Shown here in pieces: positions 40,646 to 50,307 of a stretch of 64,000 nucleotides of DNA; the first letter of the stretch is position 1; each line of letters begins with the position of its first letter. This stretch comes from Rhabditophanes sp. KR3021 (lineage: Eukaryota > Nematoda > Chromadorea > Rhabditida > Alloionematidae), in assembly GCA_963281155.1 (NCBI GenBank), contig CAUJLY010000003.1, forward strand, positions 6,696,001 to 6,760,000, read 5' to 3'. The notes under the pieces were generated by a model that was not told the DNA's origin, ran no database searches, and saw nothing but the letters and a program-made list of their open reading frames with translations. The position numbers were made by a program, and so were the translations under genes.

Positions 40646-41278
40646 ATGTGTGCTTCATTCAAAATTGTTCTTATTTGTGTCGTACTAGCTAGTGTAGCTT
40701 CAGCTCACGGAGGAGGAAATCGTGGATCCCGCCAAGGAAATAACCGTCGGGGACCACCAATGCCAATTTTCCTTAAAGGTTTAAGCGGTACTGAAATTCG
40801 GGAATTCTTGGCTATCAGAAGAAATGATACTTTAACCAAAGCTGAAGTAACAACCTCAGAAGATGCTTGGGCTGCCAAGCAAACCCCTGAAATTTTGGCT
40901 ACTTACAATGAATTCAAAGCCAACATGACAACCTACAACACCAACTTAAAGACCAAATTTGATGCCGCTGCCCAAAATTTGACAGCTGAAGCCAAAGCCG
41001 TTTACGATCAGATTGAAACAATCAGATTAAACCAAGACATCTCCTACAAACAAGAAAACACCGACATTCAAAAGATCATGGGTGAAACTACTCAAGAAAT
41101 TAGACAGGCTCTTATGAGACTTCTTGTTTCATGTGCTTTCAAAGGAAGAGAGGGTTCAAATACTAACAGACTCCCAAATTTTAATGGAAATTCATTCCAA
41201 CAAGGCGGTAATATTAACATTCAACCTATTCAAGCTGGTTCTAATATGCAATTTGGTTCTTTTAAAAACCGCCAATAA
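40646..41278 (+). CDS. Secreted SXP/RAL-2 (DUF148) family protein
   Basis: This intronless gene encodes 210 residues from the ATG at 40646, whose choice is explained by the TATA box at 40606. A clear signal peptide, CASFKIVLICVVLASVASA, ends near residue 20. A Gly/Arg/Asn-rich linker (GGGNRGSRQGNNRRG) follows, then the DUF148 four-helix domain at about residues 42-150: FLKGLSGTEIREFLAIRRN, KAEVTTSEDAWAAKQ, and NLTAEAKAVYDQIETIRLN. The C terminus is Asn/Gln-rich. The family is nematode-specific; members such as SXP-1, RAL-2 and Ani s 5 are secreted or body-wall proteins whose molecular role is unclear. It is the strongest taxonomic marker in the window. Absence of introns and a canonical TATA box suggest a highly expressed, possibly stage-specific gene. 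Confidence 0.9.
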   Translation: MCASFKIVLICVVLASVASAHGGGNRGSRQGNNRRGPPMPIFLKGLSGTEIREFLAIRRNDTLTKAEVTTSEDAWAAKQTPEILATYNEFKANMTTYNTNLKTKFDAAAQNLTAEAKAVYDQIETIRLNQDISYKQENTDIQKIMGETTQEIRQALMRLLVSCAFKGREGSNTNRLPNFNGNSFQQGGNINIQPIQAGSNMQFGSFKNRQ

Positions 41279-41287
41279 TTTAATTGT

Positions 41288-41341
41288 AAAAGCATTATGT
41301 ATTTCAGTAATTGTGTGCTTTAATGCTTTTAAATGAATAAA
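41288..41341 (+). terminator. 3'UTR stem-loop and poly(A) signal
   Basis: Ten perfectly paired bases, AAAAGCATTA at 41288-41297 and TAATGCTTTT at 41321-41330, enclose a 23-base loop just after the DUF148 stop. AATAAA follows at 41336-41341. The hairpin-plus-AATAAA layout suggests the 3' end of the messenger. A role in stability or processing is inference. Confidence 0.55.
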
Positions 41342-41619
41342 TACAAAATAAGATTAAAACTTACTGAGTGTGATTTGAAAACTAAAGAATTCGTAGCCTT
41401 TATTGGCAAATAATTTTTAAATTTAAGAGGCTTTTGTTTAGTAAATTATTTCGGATTTATTACAAATCTCGTATGTTTTACAGCTTTTTCTTTAGAAATC
41501 ACTTATATGAACTTCAAATAACTTGGATTGTCATAAAGTTGTACAAATAAAATAATTTAATACTTTTATAAAATGAGAATAGATAACTGAACAATAAAAT
41601 AAAAATAATTATGGCTTAT

Positions 41620-42459
41620 TCATCCAAACTGATTAAAACTCATATTTATGAAAGAATCTTTTCCAAGTTTTCTATAATTTCGCTTTTTAAATTTGGTAAT
41701 TAATATGTAAACCAGAGCAATGACTCCAAATACAACAACCAGAGGAAATAAAATAAAAAATGTTTTGTTTAAAACAATATCACATAAAATTGATCCAGAA
41801 TCGTCATACAAATCAAGTCCATTGTCACTGAACATAATTTTCACTTTATTTGCAAGAACAGTTTGCGGGCATGATGCAGAAAACGTTTTTTCTGTTTTTA
41901 CAAAAGAAACGTCGTAAACCATTTCACAATCTCTTATCATTAAATCACCATTTCTATATATTGTAACATAAATGTTGTCCCTTCCAATTATTTGCCGAAA
42001 GAAACTCTGATTGATATCGGAATTGGCTAATATTTTTGTATTTTGCGAGTAGTTATAATGAAGTAATATTGATCTTAGATGATCTCCACTGTCACTGATA
42101 GCTTTTGATAATGTTGTATCTCTATTTTTGATCCAAACATTATTACCCACATATTCTGAGTCTTCCGGAACACACCCAGGACTTACATGTCTTGTATTTC
42201 CACCTGTAGTATAATAAGTGTATGGATAAACTAAACTAATGTATGACCTATATGATCTGTGTCCAGTATCATTGCGGAAAGAACAGCTATCACTTTTGAA
42301 ATTATAGGTAACTAGAGTTGTATTTTGAAGTTGAAAGGGAGTATGAATTTTAGCAGTAAGTTCATTTACGACGTCCAATTTTGATATTTTGCCTCGTGAA
42401 CAATCATGGAAAGCAAAAGTTACAACAAATAAGGATGTTAAGGTTATAAAGAACTCCAT
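41620..42459 (-). CDS. Orphan type I membrane glycoprotein, 279 aa
   Basis: The single exon encodes 279 residues. An N-terminal signal peptide (MEFFITLTSLFVVTFAFHDC, cleaved near residue 17) leads into an ectodomain of about 210 residues with several Cys and multiple N-glycosylation sequons (NTT, NDT, NYS, NQS, NKT). A strong transmembrane helix follows at about residues 232-254 (FFILFPLVVVFGVIALVYIL). A basic stop-transfer and short cytoplasmic tail, KFKKRNYRK, complete it. I recognise no domain. A cell-surface protein is as far as the sequence goes. Its 3' end faces the 3' end of the DUF148 gene. Confidence 0.78.
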   Translation of the reverse strand: MEFFITLTSLFVVTFAFHDCSRGKISKLDVVNELTAKIHTPFQLQNTTLVTYNFKSDSCSFRNDTGHRSYRSYISLVYPYTYYTTGGNTRHVSPGCVPEDSEYVGNNVWIKNRDTTLSKAISDSGDHLRSILLHYNYSQNTKILANSDINQSFFRQIIGRDNIYVTIYRNGDLMIRDCEMVYDVSFVKTEKTFSASCPQTVLANKVKIMFSDNGLDLYDDSGSILCDIVLNKTFFILFPLVVVFGVIALVYILITKFKKRNYRKLGKDSFINMSFNQFG

Positions 42460-42999
42460 TTTAGAAGAATCATAAGTTAATCATATGATTTACTGCTTTT
42501 AAACTAAATAAAAGGAGTTCTGGTTAGAACAAACTTATAGGAAATAACTTGGAATGGCAAATTACGGCGTCTTATTTCTCATCTGATTGGATTTACACCA
42601 TCTGTCTATTTTTTGGTGTTCAATGATCAGATCGGTGTCATGTGTAATGGTGATAGAGGACTTGACCTATTAACTTTAAATTGAACTTGAATTAACAAAC
42701 GTTTGCAGCAGCTAAGACTATAAATACTATAATTATTTGATCTTTAAGTTCCCAAAAATCTTAATAAAGTGAATACATTTTGTGAAAAATAGATGTCGTA
42801 GTGGAGATATTTAGAAGAACAATTATAAAGTTATAAATTTAATTGAATGATATCATTAAATTAGTCATGAATATTCTTTGATAAGAGTTTACGCTTATAA
42901 ACTACTCTTTTTTATATGAAGCCCAATAAATATTGAAACGCTAAAATATGGGTATTATTGATTGTTGGTATTCACTTATATTTATTTTAGTGATGAAAT
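42460..42999. other. Divergent 5' spacer
   Basis: This lies between the minus-strand membrane-protein gene and the plus-strand BTB/kelch gene. A TTTTAG ends at 42990, ten bases before the kelch gene start, fitting a trans-splice acceptor. Nothing else is evident. Confidence 0.45.
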
Positions 43000-44673
43000 A
43001 TGGACGAGTTTCCTAATTTAGCAAAATTAACTCAAAATAACATTTTTAAAGATGAAAAAGCTGAGTTATGCTTTGAAAACGGATCTATTGTTTTAGAGAA
43101 AACATTGGTTGCTGATTATTCTGATTACTTTTACAATTTGTTCGCTGATAATATTGGCCAAAGTAAGTCCATTGCATACACATCATTTTCATAGCATTTT
43201 TACAGCAAAATTTGAAATCAAGAATATTAAATTAGAAGATTTTAACTTATATTGTCCATATTTGAACGAGTATAGAACGTATCAATTTAGAGCAGAAGAT
43301 ATTTTAAATTTTTTAAATATTCAGAAGAAGTTTAAACCACCATATCTTAAGGTATTTGGATGCTGTTGATATTTTAATTATTATTTATAGATTAAAATCA
43401 AAAATTGGTTTAAAGATGAAACTAATATCGTTTTTATGCCAGTGGTCTTTAATATTACAAGTGAAACAAAGTATAAATATTTTCGTGAATATGCTAGACA
43501 AATAATTGACACTAATTTTGATGTATGTGATTTAATTCTAATACCATTATGTAATTAATTTTAGAAATTAGTACAAAATACACATATATTCGATAATTTA
43601 TCCTCAGAAAACTTCTTTGACCTGTTTAATGAAAAGTTTATTAATGGAAAAAATACTCTTGTTATTTCAAATTTTTTAAGAATCCATTTTTTGTTTTTTA
43701 TTTGGTCGACGTTTTCGAGGTCTATGGGTAGGGTCAAGAGGAGGTCAAGAAAAAGCTTCGACGTGTGGCGTCGGTATGATACTCATTCGAAAAAACGCAA
43801 AAAGTTATGCATATTCCCATATTTGTATTTTGTCGACATATGAAGGAGCTATGACCAAATAGGTAAAATAAGGTGATATGTCACAAAAAATCTCGCGTTA
43901 TGGTTCGTAAAACGGTCTAAATTTTTACCATTAGAGAGAGGATAAAAAGTTAAGACGAAATTCCTTTTGCAGCCCATTTTATCAAGAGTTTCACCCGCCC
44001 TGGAGACCACATACTCAGACCCAACCAAAGTATTTTTTGCTAAAACAAGGGGAAACATGGGAGCGTTGTTGCCAACGTTATACTCACTTGAAAGAGCATT
44101 AAAAACTAAATATTTATATTTTATTTTAGTTTTGAACCAGAAAAGTTTACATGGATTGAGGGCACAAGATTATTACAAGCAAATTGTTATCATGATTCAA
44201 TTTCATTAGATAACGCTATATACATTACTCCTGGATTTAATTGTCAACATGTTCAGCGGTAGACAAACTCAAAAATTATAATAGTTTCTAATATTTTTAG
44301 TCTTGACCCGCGAGAAAACAAGTGTCATCTTTTGCCTGAGATTCCAAATAAATCATATGATAATGCCGTTACCACAATGAATAGCAACTTTGTTTGTTTA
44401 GGAGGAATCGATGAAAGGTACTGGGAAAAGAGGGAGTGCTTCCTTTTTGATATTATTGCTGAAGAATGGAGGCCATTTAATGGTATTCCATATAATTATC
44501 ATCATTATAATCGTAAAGCCTGTGAAACAGAAAGCGATTTATTTATTTTTGGTGGGCAATCTGGTGGAGCAGAAAATAAAATACATTTGTATGATAAAGT
44601 AGAAGAAAGTTGGTCGTTATTTACTACGAGATTAACATCCGGGAATTGCTCTTTTTCATTGTCAACTTTCTAA
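43000..44673 (+). CDS. BTB/kelch-type protein, 356 aa
   Basis: Six exons (43000-43162, 43206-43351, 43391-43522, 43565-43692, 44130-44258, 44301-44673) keep phase throughout and encode 356 residues. The first two exons resemble a diverged BTB fold (ELCFENGSIVLEKTLVADYS, then FEIKNIKLEDFN). The middle exons look like a BACK-type helical region (HIFDNLSSENFFDLFNEKF). Kelch repeats follow: NSNFVCLGGIDERYWEK with CFLFDIIAEEWRPF, then DLFIFGGQ with IHLYDKVEESWSLF. Such proteins are usually substrate adaptors of cullin-3 ubiquitin ligases. Only about three blades are present instead of six, so the copy is short. The 43693-44129 intron is large and holds a probable repeat. Its donor (TT|GTTTTTTATT) is weak but is the one that restores phase. 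An overlapping upstream ATG at 42993 makes a seven-codon frame. Confidence 0.65.
43700..44085. repeat. Probable inserted repeat in a BTB/kelch intron
   Basis: Within the 437-base intron, roughly 43710-44085 is much less AT-rich than flanking introns (39-43 bases). It contains CpG-containing words such as gtcgacgttttcgagg and cttcgacgtgtggcgtcgg, and a direct repeat ggtcaagaggaggtcaag. Both strands have short open frames, none recognisable. Size and composition fit a non-autonomous mobile element or MITE, but I could not identify terminal inverted repeats or a target duplication, so the borders are approximate. Confidence 0.4.
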
Positions 44674-44986
44674 GCCAACTACATATTTGAGTCAAAAAAT
44701 TTATCAAGAAATGTGAATATTAAAAAATATTAAGTTCGTGCATCATGATAATGAACACGTGTCAGAGTTCGTTCGCTACCTTTTTAATTTCCTCGGACGT
44801 ATATATTTAGCCAATAAAAATCGAAAATACCCTGTTCAAAATTAATGGATGAAATTTTAATTTATTATTTAATATATTATCAACCATCATAAATAAAATG
44901 TTTCTTTAACTGTGGCAAATTTGAATATTACCAAGTATTAATAAGGTGTCACAATTTGAAATTATTTCATTTGATTGCTTTTCAAG
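44674..44986. other. Spacer with E-box
   Basis: A CACGTG E-box lies near 44757. Otherwise AT-rich with no identifiable element. It separates the kelch gene from the lysine-rich protein gene. Confidence 0.4.
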
Positions 44987-45952
44987 ATGTTTGTTTGTTC
45001 TTTGCTTTTAATCAAATTTGTGACTGTTGTAATTTGCCTTTCTATTTGGACTATCGTCAGTTGTGGTGGAAAGAGCTCTAAAAGGAAAAATCTAAAAGCC
45101 AATTCTAGTTCTAATATGATGTTGGGTAACAAAAAGCATCGGCTTAATCCAGATTCAAAAGATAAGATCAATAGGCAGACTTGGGCACCAGTTACATCAA
45201 ATGCCGCTAATGCTCCTGACAATTCATTATCTTTGAAGAAGAAACTTGACACGGTAATTGCTGGCAACTTTAAATCTGTTAAGAAAGAAAGAGAATTGGA
45301 TAAGCCTTTGAATGAGAAAATTCGCAAAGAAACTTCAATAAAAGACAAGAATGAAAAAAAAGAAGATAAGAAGAAGGATGAGGCAATATTGTTTGAAGTG
45401 GAGGAAGACAAGACACAGAAGTCTAAATCGCTCAAAATTGGATCTGCTATCGAAGTTACGGGAAAACGAACTAAATCGGGTCGTATTATTGAGTCTGGAT
45501 ACGCTGTCCAAGCAAATTCAAAACCACCAAAGAAATTAGTCAAGACATCTTCCTTATCTTTCCCTGCTCAACAACCTGTAATGCCTTTGAATGTTACTCA
45601 GAAATCGACATCTGTTAGTTTGTCCATGAAGACTCAATCTACACAACCATCAGTTGTTTCTGAAGGACCTCTTAACAAAACTTTGCATCTTACCCAAAAG
45701 AACGCAGATGGCGGAAGCAATGTTGCCAAGACACTGAAAGGACTAGGCTCAGCAAGTAAGAAGAAACCCAAAAATAAAGCCTTCCTAAAGAAGAAAAAGA
45801 CCGAAGTTGAAGCAGGTGCCTCTATTTCTTCAGATTCCAAAACGATTGACTCTCTTCGCGAAGATGACGAAGGCCGTAATAAGTATGTCAATTTAGCAAA
45901 TGTTTGTAGTGACATAGACTATGACGAAAAACAAAACGAAGGAGACAAATAA
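44987..45952 (+). CDS. Lysine-rich signal-anchor protein, 321 aa
   Basis: This single-exon frame encodes 321 residues from the ATG at 44987. An N-terminal hydrophobic segment (CSLLLIKFVTVVICLSIWTI, residues 4-23) is followed by SCGGKSSKRKN. That Cys-Gly-Gly-Lys-Ser/Lys junction after a single membrane segment is a layout seen in many nematode-specific families of unknown function. The rest is low-complexity, Lys/Ser/Thr/Glu-rich and probably disordered, with a basic-acidic mix around residues 110-150. No catalytic domain is seen. A short phrase, GKRTKSGRIIESGYAV, resembles a conserved 'R-x-x-SGR-x-x-K/ESGYA' core and may be the only ordered element. Membrane-anchored or secreted is a reasonable inference. 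Confidence 0.75.
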   Translation: MFVCSLLLIKFVTVVICLSIWTIVSCGGKSSKRKNLKANSSSNMMLGNKKHRLNPDSKDKINRQTWAPVTSNAANAPDNSLSLKKKLDTVIAGNFKSVKKERELDKPLNEKIRKETSIKDKNEKKEDKKKDEAILFEVEEDKTQKSKSLKIGSAIEVTGKRTKSGRIIESGYAVQANSKPPKKLVKTSSLSFPAQQPVMPLNVTQKSTSVSLSMKTQSTQPSVVSEGPLNKTLHLTQKNADGGSNVAKTLKGLGSASKKKPKNKAFLKKKKTEVEAGASISSDSKTIDSLREDDEGRNKYVNLANVCSDIDYDEKQNEGDK

Positions 45953-46151
45953 TAGCCCTATAATAAATTACATCTTGTTATAAACTCAAAGTATCTTAAT
46001 AATATATTTATTCTAATTTCTTTGCCTAATGATGACAAACAAGGATTGTCTTGTTAATAGTAAATGTATTAATTGATGTTTTTAAAAGCTTTGTATACAC
46101 GTTTATTAAATAATTAATTCAGTTTTCCCTCAATGAGGAGTTTTCACCGTG

Positions 46152-46622
46152 TTACAAATTTGGCTGATATTTGAAATGAACGCTCCCCTCTTTTTCGTGG
46201 TGTCGGAACAATTCAGCTTTGACACACGAATCTTCGGTATAAAAATCAGACTTAATGGCATATATTGGAATTCTACATTCTGCACAAACGTGGATATTGT
46301 GTTGAATCATTTGAGTCATGCAATTGAAGCAAACTGTGTGATTACAATGTCCGCTAATTGCGAATCCACATTTAATTTCCTCCTCTTTATCAAAGCAAAT
46401 AGGACACTCGAAGTTTGATGTCCTTTCCTTCGTTTCCCCCATCGATTCTTGAATGCTGGGTAACTCAAGTCCATACAGCATTTCATTCTCTTCATCCAGC
46501 CATCTTTTTTCCCTTTCCATGCATAGACTTATGTGAGTCGCTTGTTCTAATGGATTATTTGTAATAAACGGGTCTCTGCAAACATAGCAATTATTCAGAA
46601 TAGCTTCAGCGAGAGCTTCCAT
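46152..46622 (-). CDS. RING-type zinc-finger protein, 156 aa
   Basis: The single exon starts at ATG 46622 and encodes 156 residues. An N-terminal zinc-binding motif, C12-x2-C15 with H30 and C34, precedes a linker with acidic and Gln-rich residues. A canonical RING follows: FECPICFDKEEEIKCGFAIS begins it (C73, C76), then C93, H95, C98, C101, C113 and C116. The spacing after the first pair is short and the pattern is C3HC4. Proteins of this class act as E3 ubiquitin ligases by recruiting E2 enzymes; the substrate is unknown. The N-terminal C2HC motif beside a RING is a small distinctive architecture. The gene is convergent with the lysine-rich gene. Confidence 0.82.
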   Translation of the reverse strand: MEALAEAILNNCYVCRDPFITNNPLEQATHISLCMEREKRWLDEENEMLYGLELPSIQESMGETKERTSNFECPICFDKEEEIKCGFAISGHCNHTVCFNCMTQMIQHNIHVCAECRIPIYAIKSDFYTEDSCVKAELFRHHEKEGSVHFKYQPNL

Positions 46623-47098
46623 CTTGAGCAACTACGAATAAAAAACTATTGTATGAATAAAAACGATCGCTTTAAATGCTAGTGACAACCATCAAAATAA
46701 ACCACACTAAGAAATATACCAATCATAATAGCCGATTTGTTTGTAAATATAATTGTTTTAGAAATGGTTTATTGGAAAGTGCTTAGTTGTTAGATAGAGG
46801 CAGCTATCATCTCCACATTTGCATCATACAATAACAAATTGAAAGCACGTAAAAATAACCAAAACATTGGTATTCTTCATCTTTGGTATGTCTTTGCGAG
46901 CAACATAATTGTTTTACAGCAGGTAAGTCACTAAAAAGGTCTCTTGTAAGCAAATTTCAAATCAGGTACATCTTAGAGCGATTTGCACTGGTAAAACAAG
47001 TCTTTATATTTTTGATTAGTTTGATCAAGCTGAAAGTACCTTTTTTAATAATCAAAGCTTCAATAGACATAAAAAAGTCCAAATCTACAAAAAGATTA
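46623..47098. other. Spacer upstream of RING gene
   Basis: Contains the 5' flank of the RING gene and the 3' flank of the minus-strand tRNA. No other element is recognised. Confidence 0.4.
47089..47093 (-). terminator. Pol III terminator of tRNA-Cys
   Basis: Five consecutive T on the minus strand lie six to ten bases after the tRNA 3' end, matching the usual RNA polymerase III stop. Confidence 0.7.
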
Positions 47099-47170
47099 AG
47101 GGGACACCCGGGTTCGAACCAGGGACCTCACGATCTGCAATCGCATGCTCTACCACTGAGCTATATCCCC
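47099..47170 (-). tRNA. tRNA-Cys (anticodon GCA)
   Basis: The minus strand folds into a complete 72-nt cloverleaf. The acceptor stem is GGGGATA with TGTCCCC (one G-U pair), the D arm GCTC/GAGC closes AGTGGTA, and the anticodon stem TGCGA/TCGTG holds the loop TTGCAGA, giving GCA at positions 34-36. The variable region is AGGTC and the T arm CCTGG/CCGGG closes TTCGAAC. There is no intron. The internal B box GGTTCGAACCC is perfect and a T-run terminator follows. The discriminator is U, as usual for tRNA-Cys. It appears functional. Confidence 0.96.
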
Positions 47171-47688
47171 CGTGAATATTCTGTGGAAGGAGAAAAGAAT
47201 TTACCCCTCTAATTATTGTCTTGAATAAATATGTGTACATTGCAACTAACCACCTCATTTATGATGACTCTGAACTGTCATCTAAATTCAACTCTATGTT
47301 TGGTAAATAAACCAACTACGAAATTTATTTAGCAAGCGCAGTTTATTAATAAAGATGATCAGTTTAGAATTTGATGAAATAGGAAGGCAATCTAATGTGA
47401 GCCCAAATATACTTACTCTTTTAAAGTAAATTTTTTTAGATTCATTTTAAGCACGAACTTTTATGAGTACTATATTAATGGAGACCATCCTTATTAATAA
47501 TAACCTAGTCAATATGTGTTGGACTCTTATATAAGTCCATTTATTATTAGCAATAAAATGCAGATTTAGTTTTGTAAGTCTTCGTATTGCAACGCATATT
47601 AAATTAAGCATATTCAGTCTATTCTTCAAACAGATTATTCTATTTTTGTATAAAGTTGTGTTATTATGATTTCTACAAAAAACAATAC
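47171..47688. other. Spacer between tRNA-Cys and a decayed gene
   Basis: AT-rich, no defendable feature. The first ~50 bases are the 5' flank of the tRNA. Confidence 0.4.
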
Positions 47689-48592
47689 ATGTATCAAGCA
47701 CTGAGCATAAATCACGTATATGAAAAATGCATCCCAAAATTTAAGCAATTGCTAAGCTTTTCGAATTTAGCTAAGAAAAGTTATTCTATAGTAAATAATG
47801 ATTCCTTAATTGACATTAAAGACGAGCATAATCAAATATTTCAAGTGTTAAGGTTTTTTACATTTAAGCATGGTCGTCATAACAAAACCCATGTTCACTT
47901 ATTTGGTTATCGCTGTTTTAATGAAGATCAATTTAGAAAATATGTTGATCGAACTCGTATTCCATTTTTAAATGGATTATATTGTGTATCAATAAGAGTT
48001 GAAATACCGGATTATAACATTCCTTTTGATGAACAATTGAAAAAAATAATTTCTATGCTTAACTATTTGCTTACTCGTGCTATTAAAATACATTCAATGA
48101 AGATTTCATTTCTAGTTATAATGAGTCCATAAGGGAAGTTCAATCGCGAATAGTAAATATATATAGGCAATTTTTTTCAGAATGTAATTTTACCTTTTAC
48201 ATGCTCTCTAAAGATGCCTAACATCAAATAAATTACTTGAAAAATTTAAAAAAATGAAGAGATGTTGGGTTAACATTAGACTGTATCATTTGCTGCCTTA
48301 ATCAGTGGGTTCAAAATTGGCCAAAATATTAGACAATTACAATTCTAATTTACTCAGAATACATTTTGAAGCTCATGGTTTAACTATTTCTAGTGTACTT
48401 AATTATGCATCAATCTTCAAAAAAAATGAAAAAGAAAATTTAATAGAGATATATTACACACCTTCCAAGTCAAATTTTATTGGATTTTTGGACGGGCAGC
48501 CAAAGCAAAATATAGAGAAACTTTATTTTAAAATTAGTCTACTAAGATTTATGAATATTTTTAAATCAAAGACAGTTTACAAGAACAAATGA
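47689..48592 (+). pseudogene. Decayed gene of an unrecognised family
   Basis: Protein-like reading frames follow one another in different phases. Frame one (47689 to about 48085) includes RFFTFKHGRHNKTHVHLFGY and GLYCVSIRVEIPDYNIPF. Across the AAAA run near 48086 the coding look shifts to another frame (NEDFISSYNESIREVQSRIV, to about 48210). It then shifts again to a frame with LLEKFKKMKRCWVNIRLYH, which meets a TAA near 48300 and continues to 48592 (SNLLRIHFEAHGLTISSVLN, then IEKLYFKISLLRF). No splice sites reconcile these changes. Two frameshifts plus one stop indicate a decaying gene; homopolymer sequencing errors could explain part. The style resembles the fragment at 5466-5756, so a lineage-specific multigene family is possible. 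I do not recognise it. Confidence 0.5.
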
Positions 48593-49059
48593 TCAATTAG
48601 CCTATTACCCTAGGTATAGAATGCATGAGTTCTTGCTTTTCAATTAATGTTTTATCTAAACTTATAATTTAACAATCATCTTTTATTGTTTTCTGATATT
48701 ATTTAAACACACTATTTTCTTGTAATAAATTCCATTAATATGTAAATAAGTTTGTGAGATTTTTAAAAAATATTTGTTTAGTTTTTAATTTAATTTTATT
48801 ATTTAGAGTATTACGTTGAAAGGGAACACATAATATACTAGATCGTTTGGCGTGGCTTATAGAACTCCGATATGCTCACGAAACTCTTCATTCTCCTGAT
48901 TGCGAGGTAAAAATAATCAAGGTATGGCTTAGTATTTAAAGTTCCTTCTTATCATTTTTGATAGAGAAGAAGAGGTGAACAAGTTAAAAAATGTATTACA
49001 CGGAACAAATAAGTATACAAAAATAATTTAAAAGACAAATAACAGTGAAACATACTAAG
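48593..49059. other. Spacer with one exon-like fragment
   Basis: A protein-like stretch at 48841-48921 reads DRLAWLIELRYAHETLHSPD, with a possible CTAG acceptor before it and GTATGG after it, but no partner exons. It is too short to call. Confidence 0.35.
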
Positions 49060-49952
49060 TTAAAAGAAATATGCATCAGCTTCCTTGCATTTTGCTGGTC
49101 TTTCTGGATTCTTTTCCATTTCGACAATCCCTTTATTAATATCACTTAATCTAACTATAATAGTCCTCTTGTCCATGCAATTGACTCCGTGGATAATAAT
49201 TTGATCAGGCCTGATAGTCTTAATTAAGCCATCAATTACTCCATCTCCTGGTGTCTTTAGGGTGACGAAAGAAAGCTCGGAGAAGAGACAACTAGTACCT
49301 TTGTAGATTTTATTATTCTTGATCTCAAATTTGTTTTTGCCAGTTAGTTTGGCTTTCCCTGGACGGAGATATTCTTGGAAGGCATGTGTTTTGTAGATTT
49401 CGAAGACGGCTTCATCCATACATTTAAAATCAGCATCGATTTGTGATTCTAAAAGATGAGAATCTTTGATTTCATTCCATTCAAGTAGTTCTTTCTTTCT
49501 GCGTGGAACACGCCTACAATTAATTAATTAATGCTCAATACTCTAACTTACCTTCTAAGATTCTTAGGTTTTGATCCTTTTCTACTCAACTCCTTTGACT
49601 CGTTTTCAATTCCACTAACCTTGGTTGTTTCCCTAACATCAGTTTTGGCAGAACCTTGTGCAACAACTTCCCCTTCTTGGCCACACTCAACCGGACGAGC
49701 TTCTAAATCTTTTTTTAATTGGCTAAATGTTTCCTCAATTTTCTTGATCAAAATATGGTGGTCATCAATTATCTTTCTGATTTCCGGATGAGTTCCATTC
49801 CTTATCATTTCTTCCTCGACTGCGTATATCTCCAACACTCTAAAAATAAATACGAACATATTTGCATATCATTTTATAACTTGCCGCTGAAGTTGCTCGA
49901 CAAAATCATCATTTTCACTGACAACACAATTTGCTTCCTCGATATTTGCCAT
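49060..49952 (-). CDS. SDS3/BRMS1-like Sin3-HDAC complex subunit
   Basis: Three exons, 49885-49952, 49552-49839 and 49060-49513, encode 269 residues. The second intron is canonical (GTAAGT...TGTAG, 38 bases). The first is best read as a GC-AG intron: GCAAGT follows ...CAGCG and is the only donor that keeps frame with LEIYAVEEEM. An N-terminal helical region (EEMIRNGTHPEIRKIIDDHH) is followed by NLRRRVPRRKKE, which matches the KLRRRP element of SDS3. A C-terminal beta-rich domain (KFEIKNNKIYKGTSCLFSEL, then IIVRLSDINKGIVEM) aligns with the SDS3 region ending 'IYLGQLQRGLFVI'. SDS3 family proteins scaffold histone deacetylase in the nuclear Sin3 corepressor. It is shorter than human SDS3 (328). 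The family call is moderately strong. Confidence 0.75.
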
Positions 49953-50307
49953 ATCTATCAATAAACCAAATTAACAAAATGTCTAATAAAATAAAAAACT
50001 CAACCACAAGGATACGTCTCTCTAAAATTGGAAAGGCGTTACAAGGCGCATCATTGAAACGAACTTAATCAACGCCCACATACACACTAAATACAAATTT
50101 GATCAAAAAGGATACAAACACTTTAGTGAGAAGCTTTCTCGAAAAAGAATCCATTCAAACTCAATCAAAAGGGCACATACAGACTTAATCACAAGAACAT
50201 ATTGGATAAATTAAATAAAAACAACACCACCCAATACTTAAAGATAGATTTTATTTCGCGTTCGTTAATTATCAATAAAATAAATACCTTATTCTGGCAT
50301 TACAAGT
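49953..50307. other. Spacer upstream of the SDS3-like gene
   Basis: I see no coding or structural feature here. Confidence 0.4.

Noticed and set aside
44962..45543. Long minus-strand frames opposite the lysine-rich gene
   Set aside because: Ser/Leu/Phe-rich mirror of the lysine-rich plus-strand coding sequence.
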